From UBA5336 sp038745855 (lineage in GTDB: Bacteria; Pseudomonadota; Alphaproteobacteria; Caulobacterales; Hyphomonadaceae), in assembly GCA_038745855.1 (NCBI GenBank), contig JBCDLC010000001.1:62001-126000 (forward strand): a stretch of DNA of 64,000 bases, read 5' to 3'. The notes beneath the pieces were generated by a model that saw nothing but the letters and a program-made list of their open reading frames with translations, was not told the origin of the DNA and did not search any database. The number at the start of each line of letters is the position of its first letter. The stretch's first letter is position 1. The position numbers and the translations under genes were made by a program. Below, piece by piece: positions 28,263 through 36,284 of the stretch.

Positions 28263-29008
28263 ATGTCCACTGATCGCCGGACCCTTTCGCGAAAAGAAGA
28301 GCTTTGGTTTTCCTTGCGCATGTATGAAGCGCGCCCAATGCCGATGCCCATTCGGCGACTTTTGATCGATTTGCTTGGGCAAAACAGCACGACAGAACAA
28401 AGGTATCGGCGGATTGGCGACCGGGAAGCTGTGTTTCTGCATGTTCCGAAGACGGGGGAACGTCGCTCGCAAAAGCGATAAACGCACCTCATGGACATAT
28501 ACCGGTTTCACGGTTTTTGGCCGCTGACCGAGACCGATTTCTGAACAGCTTCAGCTTCGCTTTCGTGCGTAATCCTTGGGACCGATTATTTTCGGCCTTC
28601 AACTATTTGCATGCATCCATCGGTATCAACGCTTCGCGGGACGTGCGGTGGGCGACCCAGTATCTCGGCGGTTTCGAAGACTTCGAAGCCTTTGTTCTTG
28701 CTTTGCGATCAGAGGATACCTGGCGAAAAATTCGCAGATGGCCGCATTTCAGGCCACAACTCGATTGGCTGTGCATCCCGGGATCGGTGGAATTATGCCC
28801 GAGCTATATCGGACGCTTTGAAACATTGGCGGACGACTTCAAGCACATAACGGAAGAACTCGGGCTCCATGTGGCGCTTAGCTGCGAACGGAAGCTGCAA
28901 TCCGATGGACAAAAGATGTTCACCGGCAAGATGATTGAAATTATCGGTGATCGTTACCGATCGGACGCCGAGACATTGAAATATTCGGGTCCGACGGAAC
29001 AACGATAA
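28263..29008 (+). pseudogene. Sulfotransferase-family gene broken by one frameshift in a G tract
   Basis: Two frames together make one normal sulfotransferase (about 248 residues). The first (28263-28481) ends just after AVFLHVPKTG, the PAPS 5'-phosphosulfate loop. The second resumes with the sense of TSLAKAINAPHG and continues SFAFVRNPWDRLFSAF, the 3'-phosphate-binding region, to the stop at 29009. The break is at five Gs (28454-28458); six Gs would restore KTGGTS exactly and rejoin the frames. This is a recent inactivation, a sequencing error in a homopolymer, or phase variation. Such enzymes transfer sulfate from PAPS to sugars or other hydroxyls. Confidence 0.85.
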
Positions 29009-29255
29009 ACACTCGACCGCCAGGTTACCTGACAACAGCGCCCATACTTGGCGGCTCGCTACTATGATTGGTGGCTGCTTAGAGAGCTTTTTATACATCG
29101 TCGATTTTGGGGGGTACTCTACTCAACCCGCGTTCCTGGGCATCAGGATCGTTTTGAATGCGTGAGGGTGCGACAAATCCCTGCTTCGGTAAGAACGACG
29201 GGTATTTCGTCATCACAACCGGAGCGATACGGCCCCGGTTGGAGCGCGTCACGCG
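29009..29255. other. Gene-poor stretch after the sulfotransferase pseudogene
   Basis: I see no convincing coding sequence here. Short open frames exist on both strands but have no ribosome-binding site, no recognisable domain and unlikely composition. GC content is visibly lower than that of neighbouring genes, consistent with decaying DNA. Together with 28041-28262 (also without a convincing gene), it frames the broken sulfotransferase. Confidence 0.5.
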
Positions 29256-29360
29256 CTATTGGAGATACTGATATCGCGGCATATACGCCTGGGTGACGGT
29301 TTCCATCATGTCGAAGGTGATTTTCCACGGCATGAGCCAAAGTTCGGCAACAAGTGACAT
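29256..29360 (-). CDS. Putative small amphipathic protein (34 aa)
   Basis: A very short frame of 34 codons starts at the ATG at 29360 and stops at 29256. It is preceded by an excellent Shine-Dalgarno, AAGGGAGAAG, about 7 nt upstream. The product MSLVAELWLMPWKITFDMM (first 19 residues) continues with ETVTQAYMPRYQYLQ: a hydrophobic, Trp- and Met-rich helix followed by a polar aromatic tail. This is not random-looking composition for a 60% GC genome. No family recognised. Could be a small membrane-associated peptide. Confidence 0.5.
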   Translation of the reverse strand: MSLVAELWLMPWKITFDMMETVTQAYMPRYQYLQ

Positions 29361-29708
29361 TTCCAACTTCTCCCTTTTCAATTCGCATGTGCACAAATCG
29401 TGCCGCAGCGGGAGGCGTTAACCTTGATTCTCAGGCTGTTGTGTAACGGTTACCGCAGAATTAACACTTTTCGCGAGTGCAAGGTGGCGCGTACGCCACA
29501 ATGCCGGACGCGGCGCAGGGAAAGCGTGCTGGCTGTTAACGGATGTCTTAACGCGCCCCGTTTACCCCTCATTCGGAAAGGTGAAGGCCGACGGGGCCAG
29601 AGGGCGGGTCCCGTCGGCGAGTACGGGTGCGCGCAAGCTGCCTTAGGGGTGCTTTGCTTCAGAAGCGGCGCCCCCTTCCCCGGTCCCAACCTCAACCCGA
29701 CGTAAGGG
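29361..29708. other. Intergenic region without recognised gene
   Basis: No coding sequence supported. I notice a perfect 11-bp palindrome GTAACGGTTAC at 29443-29453 followed by TTAAC motifs. There is also a 7-bp inverted repeat CGACGGG/CCCGTCG (29589-29595 and 29610-29616) with a 14-nt loop and no T-run. Two TTAAC-type half sites near 29530 are spaced by 8 rather than the 7 of a CtrA box. The region would contain the promoter of the 34-aa frame on the minus strand and the 3' end of DUF2842 transcripts. Confidence 0.45.
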
Positions 29709-29906
29709 TCAGCTTTCCTGGCTGGGGGTGTTCATCCAGAGGAAAAGCGGTTTCAGCGGGAAAACCCAGGCGATGCCGGCGATCACGTAGAAGATCATCT
29801 GGATCCAGTTCGGCCACACCGTAATCATGCCGCTGAACGTGGCGATGCCAACGATGTAGATAATCAGCCAACTCAGGAAGAGCACCATGGCGATGAGTTT
29901 GCGCAT
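29709..29906 (-). CDS. DUF2842 small membrane protein
   Basis: A 65-residue protein with two membrane helices (about 3-24 and 36-56) and the pattern MRKLI...YVIAGIAWVFPLKPLFLWM typical of the alphaproteobacterial DUF2842 family. Function unknown. Its start lies about 90 bp from the divergent heme A synthase gene, and the pairing with ctaA may reflect a shared promoter region. Confidence 0.87.
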   Translation of the reverse strand: MRKLIAMVLFLSWLIIYIVGIATFSGMITVWPNWIQMIFYVIAGIAWVFPLKPLFLWMNTPSQES

Positions 29907-29997
29907 TCAAGGTCTCCTTCCCGCTCGTTTCAATTCGAAGCCTACGTGCGGCAGCGCGCCGGATTGCCAGGCGCTGCCAATGGAGCATGTATGGTCC

Positions 29998-31158
29998 ATG
30001 TTGATGCGCGCACAGAGTTCCATTCCGTCGCAAGTGGCGTTGCAGGTGCCGGGGATGGCGCTGGCGAGGCCCATGGGGGATGCTGGCGCGTTCTGGATCC
30101 GGGCGTGGCTGATGGTGCTGGCGCTGATGGTCTACGCCATGATCCTGATCGGTGGAGCGACCCGGCTGACTGACAGTGGCCTCTCAATCACAGAGTGGGC
30201 TCCCATCACGGGAGCCCTGCCGCCACTATCGGAAGCAGCGTGGCTTTCGGAGTTGGAAAAGTACAGGGAAACAGCGGAATACCAGTACCAGAACCGCGGC
30301 ATGTCGATGGCGGAGTTTCAGTATATCTACTGGTGGGAATGGGGACACAGGCTGTTCGGGCGCCTCATAGGACTGGTCGCCTTGGCGGGGTTTGCCGTGT
30401 TCGCGTTCAGGCGTTGGCTTGGCCAGGGCTGGGGCTGGCGCCTGGCCGCGCTGATCACGCTGGGTGGGCTGCAGGGATTTGTGGGCTGGTGGATGGTGGC
30501 AAGCGGCATCGGGGAGACGACCCGGATTGATGTGGCCCCCTATCGGTTGATGACCCATTTCACGCTCGCGCTCGTGATCATCGGCGTGATCGCCTGGTTC
30601 TGGATGGATCTCGGCCGCAGGGCGCGGGACGCCGTGCCAGACATTGCGCGGTGGAGCGCAGTCGTTCTGGCGATCGGTATCTTCCTGCAGATGGCGAGCG
30701 GCGCACTTGTGGCAGGGCTCGACGCTGGCCGATCCTATACAGATTGGCCGTTGATGGCGGGCGAGGCATTCCCCCGGTATTATATCGATCCGGCACTTGG
30801 TGCGCGGAGCCTGTTTGAGGGCCGAGAGGCAACGCAATTCAATCACCGGACGGGCGCTTATCTGCTTTGGGCCGGCGCGCTTGGTGCGGCGTGGTTCTTT
30901 CGCAAGACGGCCGCCGGGCGTCCCTTCGTCTGGGTCGCCGGGCTTGTGACGATGCAGGCGATCTGGGGCATCCTCACGCTGGTGAATGCAGCGCCGCTGG
31001 ATCTGGCACTGGTCCACCAAGGGCTCGGGGTTCTTGTCTTCCTGGCCGGTGTCCGCCTGGCATGGCGGGTCAGCTATTCCGCTGAGGCGGCGGGCACGCC
31101 CATGCGGTCAACACCCTCAGGCGCGACGAGGGGGGTTGTGTCGACAAACACGGCCTGA
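29998..31158 (+). CDS. ctaA: Heme A synthase (COX15/CtaA family)
   Basis: The enzyme oxidises the C8 methyl group of heme O to form heme A for aa3-type cytochrome oxidases in the inner membrane. The roughly 386-residue protein has eight membrane helices in two homologous halves. Conserved heme-ligand His segments are ATRLTDSGLSITEW followed by WWEWGHRLFGRLIGL, and in the second half FNHRTGAYLLW and LVHQGLGVL. It is the proteobacterial form without the Bacillus-type Cys pair. Start is uncertain: ATGs at 29980, 29998, 30004 and 30055 are all in frame; 29998 has GGAG 12 nt upstream. Confidence 0.93.
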   Translation: MLMRAQSSIPSQVALQVPGMALARPMGDAGAFWIRAWLMVLALMVYAMILIGGATRLTDSGLSITEWAPITGALPPLSEAAWLSELEKYRETAEYQYQNRGMSMAEFQYIYWWEWGHRLFGRLIGLVALAGFAVFAFRRWLGQGWGWRLAALITLGGLQGFVGWWMVASGIGETTRIDVAPYRLMTHFTLALVIIGVIAWFWMDLGRRARDAVPDIARWSAVVLAIGIFLQMASGALVAGLDAGRSYTDWPLMAGEAFPRYYIDPALGARSLFEGREATQFNHRTGAYLLWAGALGAAWFFRKTAAGRPFVWVAGLVTMQAIWGILTLVNAAPLDLALVHQGLGVLVFLAGVRLAWRVSYSAEAAGTPMRSTPSGATRGVVSTNTA

Positions 31159-32126
31159 TGCACGTCTGGCGCGGTTTCCCCTGCCAGCACGATCAAACCA
31201 AACGGATATCCGCCGTCGAGTGGGGCGCCCTGGGCGTCCATCGCCACGGGCGGCAGCGGCACCCTGACGGACATGCCCTCTCTCAACGTGACCGGTTGCG
31301 GCCCTTCGCCAGGGCCAGAGGCAAGGAGTTGCCCCTCGGCTGTGAGGGTGACGGCGTACCGGCCATCGGGCCGCTCGAGGTCGGCCACAGCGATGGGGGT
31401 GCCCGAGACGGGAAGGGGCGCATCGGCCTGGGCTGGAATACGGCAGCCGCCGAGGGGTGTCGCGTTTGTCAGGGGCGCTTCGGCAGACCAGGTGAACGCG
31501 CCTTCCACGACGCCGAGTGTACCCCATTCCAGCGTCGTTTCCGCGCCCTCCAACCAATAGCCGAGGCGCATGACGGCGCCGTCCGGCATCCCCTCGCTCT
31601 CCTGCTGCGCTGGAGCACCTGCGCAGAGGCCAAGCGCGCCATTGCCAGCGTTGATTGGCAGCGGGATTTCGACGGGCACCGGGAGATTGCTGCCATGGAG
31701 ATAGATGTTGAGCCTGCCTTCACGGTCCACGCCGGGGAAGAGCGTCACTGCAGCACCGTCGAGATTGGCGAACTGGCCGCCGGCCAGGTCTGTGATTCCA
31801 AATCCTATGGGCTCGCCCAGCCGTTCACCTTCGAGGTTGAAGAGCTGGAAACCGCGGCCTTCGAAAGCGATTGCGAGGAGAGGGCGCGGCCCTGTTGACA
31901 GGGCGACATCCTGGACCGGTCCGTCCAGCGCTCTCGTGCTCCAGACGGCCGGGAGCGTCAGCCCTGTTTCGGCGTCGGCTTCCGCCTGGGGGACGAGAGG
32001 CGCATCGCTCTCGGCCGGTGCGTCCGAGGCGGGACCTCCGCAGGCAGCCACGAAAAGCACGGCGCTGGCGCCCACCGCGTTGACAAGGCATTTCCCCGCG
32101 ACTACACGCCAGCGCTTGTACTGCAT
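31074..32126 (-). CDS. Unrecognised lipoprotein (350 aa)
   Basis: With the ATG at 32126 the product has a basic N-terminus, a hydrophobic stretch and a lipobox (FVAAC, about Cys29). It should therefore be an envelope lipoprotein. The mature part is acidic and repetitive in style (short beta-rich segments such as RPLLAIAFEGRGFQLFNL), suggesting a beta-propeller or beta-sandwich fold. I recognise no family. The 3' end overlaps the convergent heme A synthase gene by 85 bp. It is divergent from rplM, with 38 bp between the starts. Confidence 0.75.
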   Translation of the reverse strand: MQYKRWRVVAGKCLVNAVGASAVLFVAACGGPASDAPAESDAPLVPQAEADAETGLTLPAVWSTRALDGPVQDVALSTGPRPLLAIAFEGRGFQLFNLEGERLGEPIGFGITDLAGGQFANLDGAAVTLFPGVDREGRLNIYLHGSNLPVPVEIPLPINAGNGALGLCAGAPAQQESEGMPDGAVMRLGYWLEGAETTLEWGTLGVVEGAFTWSAEAPLTNATPLGGCRIPAQADAPLPVSGTPIAVADLERPDGRYAVTLTAEGQLLASGPGEGPQPVTLREGMSVRVPLPPVAMDAQGAPLDGGYPFGLIVLAGETAPDVHQAVFVDTTPLVAPEGVDRMGVPAASAE

Positions 32127-32164
32127 CCCAGAACTCCGAAATCGAGAAGGCTCTTGGTCGAGCG

Positions 32165-32629
32165 ATGAAAACCTATAACGCACCCGCCGACGTGGAAAAC
32201 AAATGGGTGGTGATCGATGCTGAAGGCGCCGTTGCTGGCCGCCTTGCGTCGTACATCGCCAAACGTCTGCGCGGCAAGCACCGCGCTGATTTTACCCCGC
32301 ATATCGACACCGGCGACCATGTGATCGTGGTCAATGCTGATAAGATCGTGTTCACCGGCAACAAGCGCCGAGACAAGGTATACCACCGGCACACGGGCTA
32401 CCCCGGCGGGATCAAGTCGGCGACCGCTGCCGAGATCCTCGATGGGCGGTTTCCTGAGCGGGCACTGCATCTTGCGGTCAAGCGCATGATGCCGAAGGAG
32501 AGCTCTCTGGCCCGGCGCCAGCTTTCCAAGCTTCGCGTCTACGCTGGAACGGATCATCCGCACACGGCCCAACAGCCCGAGGCTGTTGATTTCGTCTCCA
32601 TGAACTCCAAGAACTCGAAAGTCGTCTAG
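32165..32629 (+). CDS. rplM: 50S ribosomal protein L13
   Basis: A 154-residue L13 with the conserved WVVIDAEGAVAGRLAS N-terminal block and the central GDHVIVVNADKIVFTGNK segment (shown in part). It forms the standard rplM-rpsI pair with the gene 6 bp downstream. Length and start match alphaproteobacterial L13. Confidence 0.98.
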   Translation: MKTYNAPADVENKWVVIDAEGAVAGRLASYIAKRLRGKHRADFTPHIDTGDHVIVVNADKIVFTGNKRRDKVYHRHTGYPGGIKSATAAEILDGRFPERALHLAVKRMMPKESSLARRQLSKLRVYAGTDHPHTAQQPEAVDFVSMNSKNSKVV

Positions 32630-32635
32630 ACCGCC

Positions 32636-33121
32636 ATGACTGACACCGCCAACGCCCTTGAAGACCTCAAGACCCTCGACAGTGGTGCCCCCGTGGGCGA
32701 GCCCCGCGACTATGGTGCGCCAAAGATCGATGAGTTTGGCCGTGCGTATGGGACGGGGCGGCGCAAGGAGGCAACGGCCCGGGTTTGGGTCAAGCCAGGG
32801 TCAGGCAAGATCACGATCAACGGCAAGGACCAGGAACAGTATTTCGCGCGTCCCGTCTTGCGGATGGTGATCGAGCAGCCTCTCGTGGCTGCCGAACGCC
32901 GGACCGAGTTTGACGTGGTGTGTACGGTGAAGGGATCGGGGCTTTCCGGTCAGGCAGGCGCCATTCGTCACGGCATCGCACGGGCACTGGTGGCTTATGA
33001 GCCGACCTTGCGGCCCGTGCTGAAGCCCCATGGCTACCTGACCCGCGATCCGCGCGTGGTCGAGCGCAAGAAATACGGCAAGGCAAAGGCCCGCCGCAGC
33101 TTCCAGTTTTCCAAGCGCTAG
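32636..33121 (+). CDS. rpsI: 30S ribosomal protein S9
   Basis: A 161-residue S9. The first 35 residues are an acidic N-terminal extension seen in alphaproteobacteria; the core starts at YGTGRRKEATARVW. The C-terminal KARRSFQFSKR tail reaches the P-site tRNA. An excellent intrinsic terminator follows at 33147-33175. Confidence 0.98.
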   Translation: MTDTANALEDLKTLDSGAPVGEPRDYGAPKIDEFGRAYGTGRRKEATARVWVKPGSGKITINGKDQEQYFARPVLRMVIEQPLVAAERRTEFDVVCTVKGSGLSGQAGAIRHGIARALVAYEPTLRPVLKPHGYLTRDPRVVERKKYGKAKARRSFQFSKR

Positions 33122-33146
33122 GCGAACAGCCAGATCGATTGTTTGC

Positions 33147-33175
33147 GGGCGCTTCGGAAACGGAGCGCCCTTTTT
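33147..33175 (+). terminator. Intrinsic terminator after rpsI
   Basis: GGGCGCTTCG, a GAAA tetraloop, then CGGAGCGCCC form a 10-bp stem (with one G-U pair), followed directly by TTTTTC. This is the clearest Rho-independent terminator in the window and separates the ribosomal pair from argC. Confidence 0.93.
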
Positions 33176-33206
33176 CTTTCGGGGCCAAGGACGTCAAGGA
33201 TTGGAC

Positions 33207-34136
33207 ATGGCGAAACCGATAGTCTTCATCGACGGCGAGGCAGGCACGACCGGGCTACAGATCCGGGAGCGGCTCGCTGGCCGGACCGATATGGAAATCC
33301 TGTCCATCGATCCGGAAAAGCGGAAGGATACTGGGGCCCGGTCAGACCTTCTCAACGGGGCAGATATCGCGATCCTCTGCTTGCCGGATGACGCGGCCCG
33401 CGAGGCAGCCGCCCTTGTGACCAATCCCGAAACGGTGATCATCGATGCGTCGAGCGCCCACCGCACCCATCCAGACTGGACCTACGGATTTCCGGAGATG
33501 GCGGCCGGGCACGGTGCGGCGATTGCCGGATCGAAACGGATTTCGAATCCCGGTTGTTATCCGACCGGGTTTATCGCCCTTGTCAGGCCGCTGGTGCAAG
33601 CGGGGATCATCCCCCCGGACGCGCCGGTCACTGTGAATGCGGTCTCGGGCTATACGGGCGGGGGCCGGCAGCTCATAGCGGACATGGAAGCGAGCGGGCC
33701 GCCATACTTCGCCTATGGGCTCAACCAGTCCCACAAGCACGTGCCGGAGATGCAGCACCATACAGGGCTGGACCATGGACCAATTTTCACTCCCTCGGTC
33801 GGCCACTTCGCCCAGGGGATGCTGGTCGAGGTGCCCCTGGCGCTGTGGTCATTGCCTGGCCAGCCGAGGCTGAGCGAGATCGAAGACGCGCTACGGGGGG
33901 CCTATACGCCGGTGAGGCATGCGGCGCAGACCCTCTCCATCATGGGCCCTGAAGCGGCCGATGGCCTTGGCAGGATCGATCCGGAAGCGTGCAACGGCAC
34001 CAATCGGATGGAGCTTCTGGTTTGCGGGAATGATGAACAGGCCCGCCTCATTGCTCGTCTCGATAATCTCGGCAAAGGCGCATCAGGTGCTGCGGTCCAG
34101 AACATGGATCTGGCCCTTGGCTTGGTCGCCCCCTAA
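33207..34136 (+). CDS. argC: N-acetyl-gamma-glutamyl-phosphate reductase (type 2)
   Basis: The 309-residue enzyme reduces N-acetylglutamyl phosphate with NADPH in arginine biosynthesis. It has the short type-2 N-terminus (VFIDGEAGTTGLQI), the catalytic Cys in SNPGCYPTG and the TGGGRQ segment. ATG at 33207 has AAGGA upstream; a TTG two codons earlier is an alternative. Placement after rplM-rpsI is common in alphaproteobacteria, but here a terminator lies between. Confidence 0.96.
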   Translation: MAKPIVFIDGEAGTTGLQIRERLAGRTDMEILSIDPEKRKDTGARSDLLNGADIAILCLPDDAAREAAALVTNPETVIIDASSAHRTHPDWTYGFPEMAAGHGAAIAGSKRISNPGCYPTGFIALVRPLVQAGIIPPDAPVTVNAVSGYTGGGRQLIADMEASGPPYFAYGLNQSHKHVPEMQHHTGLDHGPIFTPSVGHFAQGMLVEVPLALWSLPGQPRLSEIEDALRGAYTPVRHAAQTLSIMGPEAADGLGRIDPEACNGTNRMELLVCGNDEQARLIARLDNLGKGASGAAVQNMDLALGLVAP

Positions 34137-34210
34137 GGAAGCAGCGTCGCTGGCCCTACGCCATTATCCCGGCCGACGTGTCGACCGATTTCCAACGTTC
34201 CGGTTCTTGA

Positions 34211-35350
34211 TCAACCCGCTTCGCAGACATTTGCCTTCCGGGGCGGTGTGATGCAGCGACCGAAATCTTCGTCGAGCGCCGTCGCCGGCATGAACAGGAT
34301 GTCTTCGGGCAGGATACAGTGGGGATCGTTCCGGCGGATCGGACTGGTCCGCGTGCCGAAGACGTCCTTGTTTCGGTCGAAGATCAGGCAGGCGGCGTCG
34401 GTGTCACCATAATAGGCCTCCGCGATCTTCGAGAGGGAGACATAGCCGCTGTCCCGAACGCGTAGGCCGCACCCCAGATCCAGCGGGGACGCAAATCCCC
34501 TCGTGGGGCAGACCTTGAGAGCGCTCTTCGGTACCGGCCCAAAACTGGCGTCCAGCGTGGGCCGGAAAGCGGCTGTGAGCCTGCACGGTGCGTTCGTGAT
34601 CGACTGCATCGCTTGGTCAATCCGGCAGTCGGTGAGCGGCGGCTGCCGGGGCGTCATTTCCGCACCCAGCGTGCGGCTCGATCGGCTTGCCGTGAAATTA
34701 CTGGCCAAGCGGCAGGGTGCGCCCGTCACAGTCCCGTTCACAATACTGATCCGGCACGGGTCGAGGCTTGCAGGTTCCGGCGCCGGTTCGGCGACGGGAG
34801 CAGCGATGTTCCGGGTGAGCACACAGCGCGCACCGGTCACACTGCCATCGGCATTCACAGTACAGTCTGGAGGAACAGCGGCGGCGGTGTTTGCACTGCC
34901 GGTGCCGGAGGCTTTCAGCGGTGGAAGGCTGACAAGCACGCGGCAGGGGGTGCCAGTTATGGCACCGTCGTCTGCGCGTTCGCAGATGGGAAGCGGTTCT
35001 GGCAAGCTCGGTTGCGTCCGGCTCCCCAGGAGGTTGGTTGGCCCATCCACGTCCATGAACGCAGCCAAAGTCGCAGCATCCAGGCGGCAGGGCGTCGCTG
35101 TGATGGCGCCATCGTCGGTCAGCGTGCAATCGGCGGTCGGAATCGGCGGCGGTGTGGTCTGCGTGACGATGGGCCGGTCGCCGCGATCGCCCATCACGGC
35201 TGTGCCGATCGCGCCAAGCAGGAGACCGATCACGAGACCGAAAAACCCCCAGACCATGGACCGCCAGCGCCGGTCGTCGTGCAATCGCCCGGGTGTTTTT
35301 CCCGTGCTGGTTTTCCCCGCCCCCGGGTCACCTTGGTCATAGTACGCCAT
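34211..35350 (-). CDS. Membrane-anchored Cys-repeat protein with C-terminal LysM-like domain
   Basis: The 379-residue protein has a short cytoplasmic N-terminus, one membrane helix (about 33-54) and a periplasmic part. This part holds five copies of a short module, C-x12/13-C followed by R/V-L/V, with an inner [DN]G-x-[IV]-T pattern. The Cys pairs are 75/88, 123/136, 163/176, 199/213 and 242/256. Residues about 300-357 (YVSLSKIAEAYYGD ... NDPHCILPEDILFMP) look like a LysM peptidoglycan-binding fold with added Cys. I know no family with this design. Each module may form one disulfide loop. The ATG at 35350 has GAGG 6 nt upstream; a TTG at 35362 is an alternative. Confidence 0.72.
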   Translation of the reverse strand: MAYYDQGDPGAGKTSTGKTPGRLHDDRRWRSMVWGFFGLVIGLLLGAIGTAVMGDRGDRPIVTQTTPPPIPTADCTLTDDGAITATPCRLDAATLAAFMDVDGPTNLLGSRTQPSLPEPLPICERADDGAITGTPCRVLVSLPPLKASGTGSANTAAAVPPDCTVNADGSVTGARCVLTRNIAAPVAEPAPEPASLDPCRISIVNGTVTGAPCRLASNFTASRSSRTLGAEMTPRQPPLTDCRIDQAMQSITNAPCRLTAAFRPTLDASFGPVPKSALKVCPTRGFASPLDLGCGLRVRDSGYVSLSKIAEAYYGDTDAACLIFDRNKDVFGTRTSPIRRNDPHCILPEDILFMPATALDEDFGRCITPPRKANVCEAG

Positions 35351-35620
35351 TCTTGGCCTCAAGCGTTTACTGGCCGCGTTTACGACCTACCCCTGTCTTC
35401 AGGCCTGAACCCTAGCATTTCCAAGGGATTTGGGGAGAGAAAAGTTGTTCCCATCGGCCGGGTTGTTAAGCCGCGTTAACCCGGCGCGCCGAAATATGAA
35501 GAAATCGAGGCGCGCCGTTAACACTCTGATCACAGTGTCAGCCGACACGTGGAGAGAGGAAAGGGCAGCCCCGCGAAGAGGCCTGCCCATCGTCACGCCG
35601 CAGCTTTCAAGGGCCCCTAC

Positions 35621-36058
35621 ATGTTGCAAGACCTTATCCGCCATGTCGCCAAGGAATCTGGGCTGACCCAGAAGGCAGCAAAGGCCGCCCTCGGAACCAT
35701 TCTAAGCGCGGCAGAGCGGCAGGGATCCCCTTTTGCATCGGCGCTTTTCCAGCGGCTGCCCGGCGCGCGTACCCTCTCTGCGGCAGCTGGTGCCGAGACC
35801 GAAGCACCGACCGGGATCGTCGCTCAGATGATCGAACAGACCCCCGGCGGCAAGCGGCACGTGGCCAGCAGTATGCTCCGCACGCTTCACGCCCAGGGTC
35901 TTGGCCATGCTGAGATCGGGCGACTTTTGCCCGCCATCGGCGCGTACTCGGAAACCCATTACGGCATCGACGCGTCATCACACCTGGCTGAGATCGTAGC
36001 CAATGATATGGCCGTCGCCCGTGAGCAGCGTGAAGACGAAGCCGTTCGGGCTGCCTAA
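35621..36058 (+). CDS. Unrecognised helical protein (145 aa)
   Basis: The ATG at 35621 starts a 145-residue helical protein. The N-terminal half (LQDLIRHVAKESGLTQKAA ... GSPFASALFQRLPGARTL) resembles DUF2780/DUF2267-type helical domains, but this is only by eye. The C-terminal half has the segment SSMLRTLHAQGLGHAEIGRLLPAIGAY. No signal peptide. AAGGGCCCCTAC precedes the ATG. An in-frame start at 35549 is less likely. Function unknown. Confidence 0.6.
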   Translation: MLQDLIRHVAKESGLTQKAAKAALGTILSAAERQGSPFASALFQRLPGARTLSAAAGAETEAPTGIVAQMIEQTPGGKRHVASSMLRTLHAQGLGHAEIGRLLPAIGAYSETHYGIDASSHLAEIVANDMAVAREQREDEAVRAA

Positions 36059-36261
36059 AGCGGCGACTTTTCAACTGGGCCCATGGCGCCGCTTGAGAGT
36101 CTTGTTTTTTCGCGCCTCCCGGGCGGCGAACCGTGTACACTTCGCTTAGAAGCGCTTTAGTCAGCGCCCGAGTATAGAAGTTGGGCGCGACCATACCGCT
36201 CGCGGCTGGTCGCGCTGGTTGTTCAAATAAGAGTAGGTCACAGGCGCTGTACCCGTGACGC

Positions 36262-36284
36262 GATCCCAGCAATCAGCTGGGATC
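36262..36284. repeat. Perfect 9-bp inverted repeat at a gene end
   Basis: GATCCCAGC, loop AATCA, GCTGGGATC. It spans the stop codon of the lipoprotein gene on the minus strand. No T-run follows on either side, so it is not a classical intrinsic terminator; it may protect the transcript 3' end. Confidence 0.6.

Noticed and set aside
28154..28273. 39-codon frame before the sulfotransferase pseudogene
   Set aside because: No ribosome-binding site and no recognisable feature; it overlaps the next start, so it could be an accidental frame.
35470..35520. CtrA box at TTAAGCCGCGTTAAC
   Set aside because: Spacing between the TTAA halves is 6, not 7; left unassigned.
36059..36261. Possible RNA gene after the 145-aa protein
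   Set aside because: Several short inverted repeats but no tRNA T-loop or known RNA pattern; only a possible weak terminator (AAGCGGCG/CGCCGCTT).
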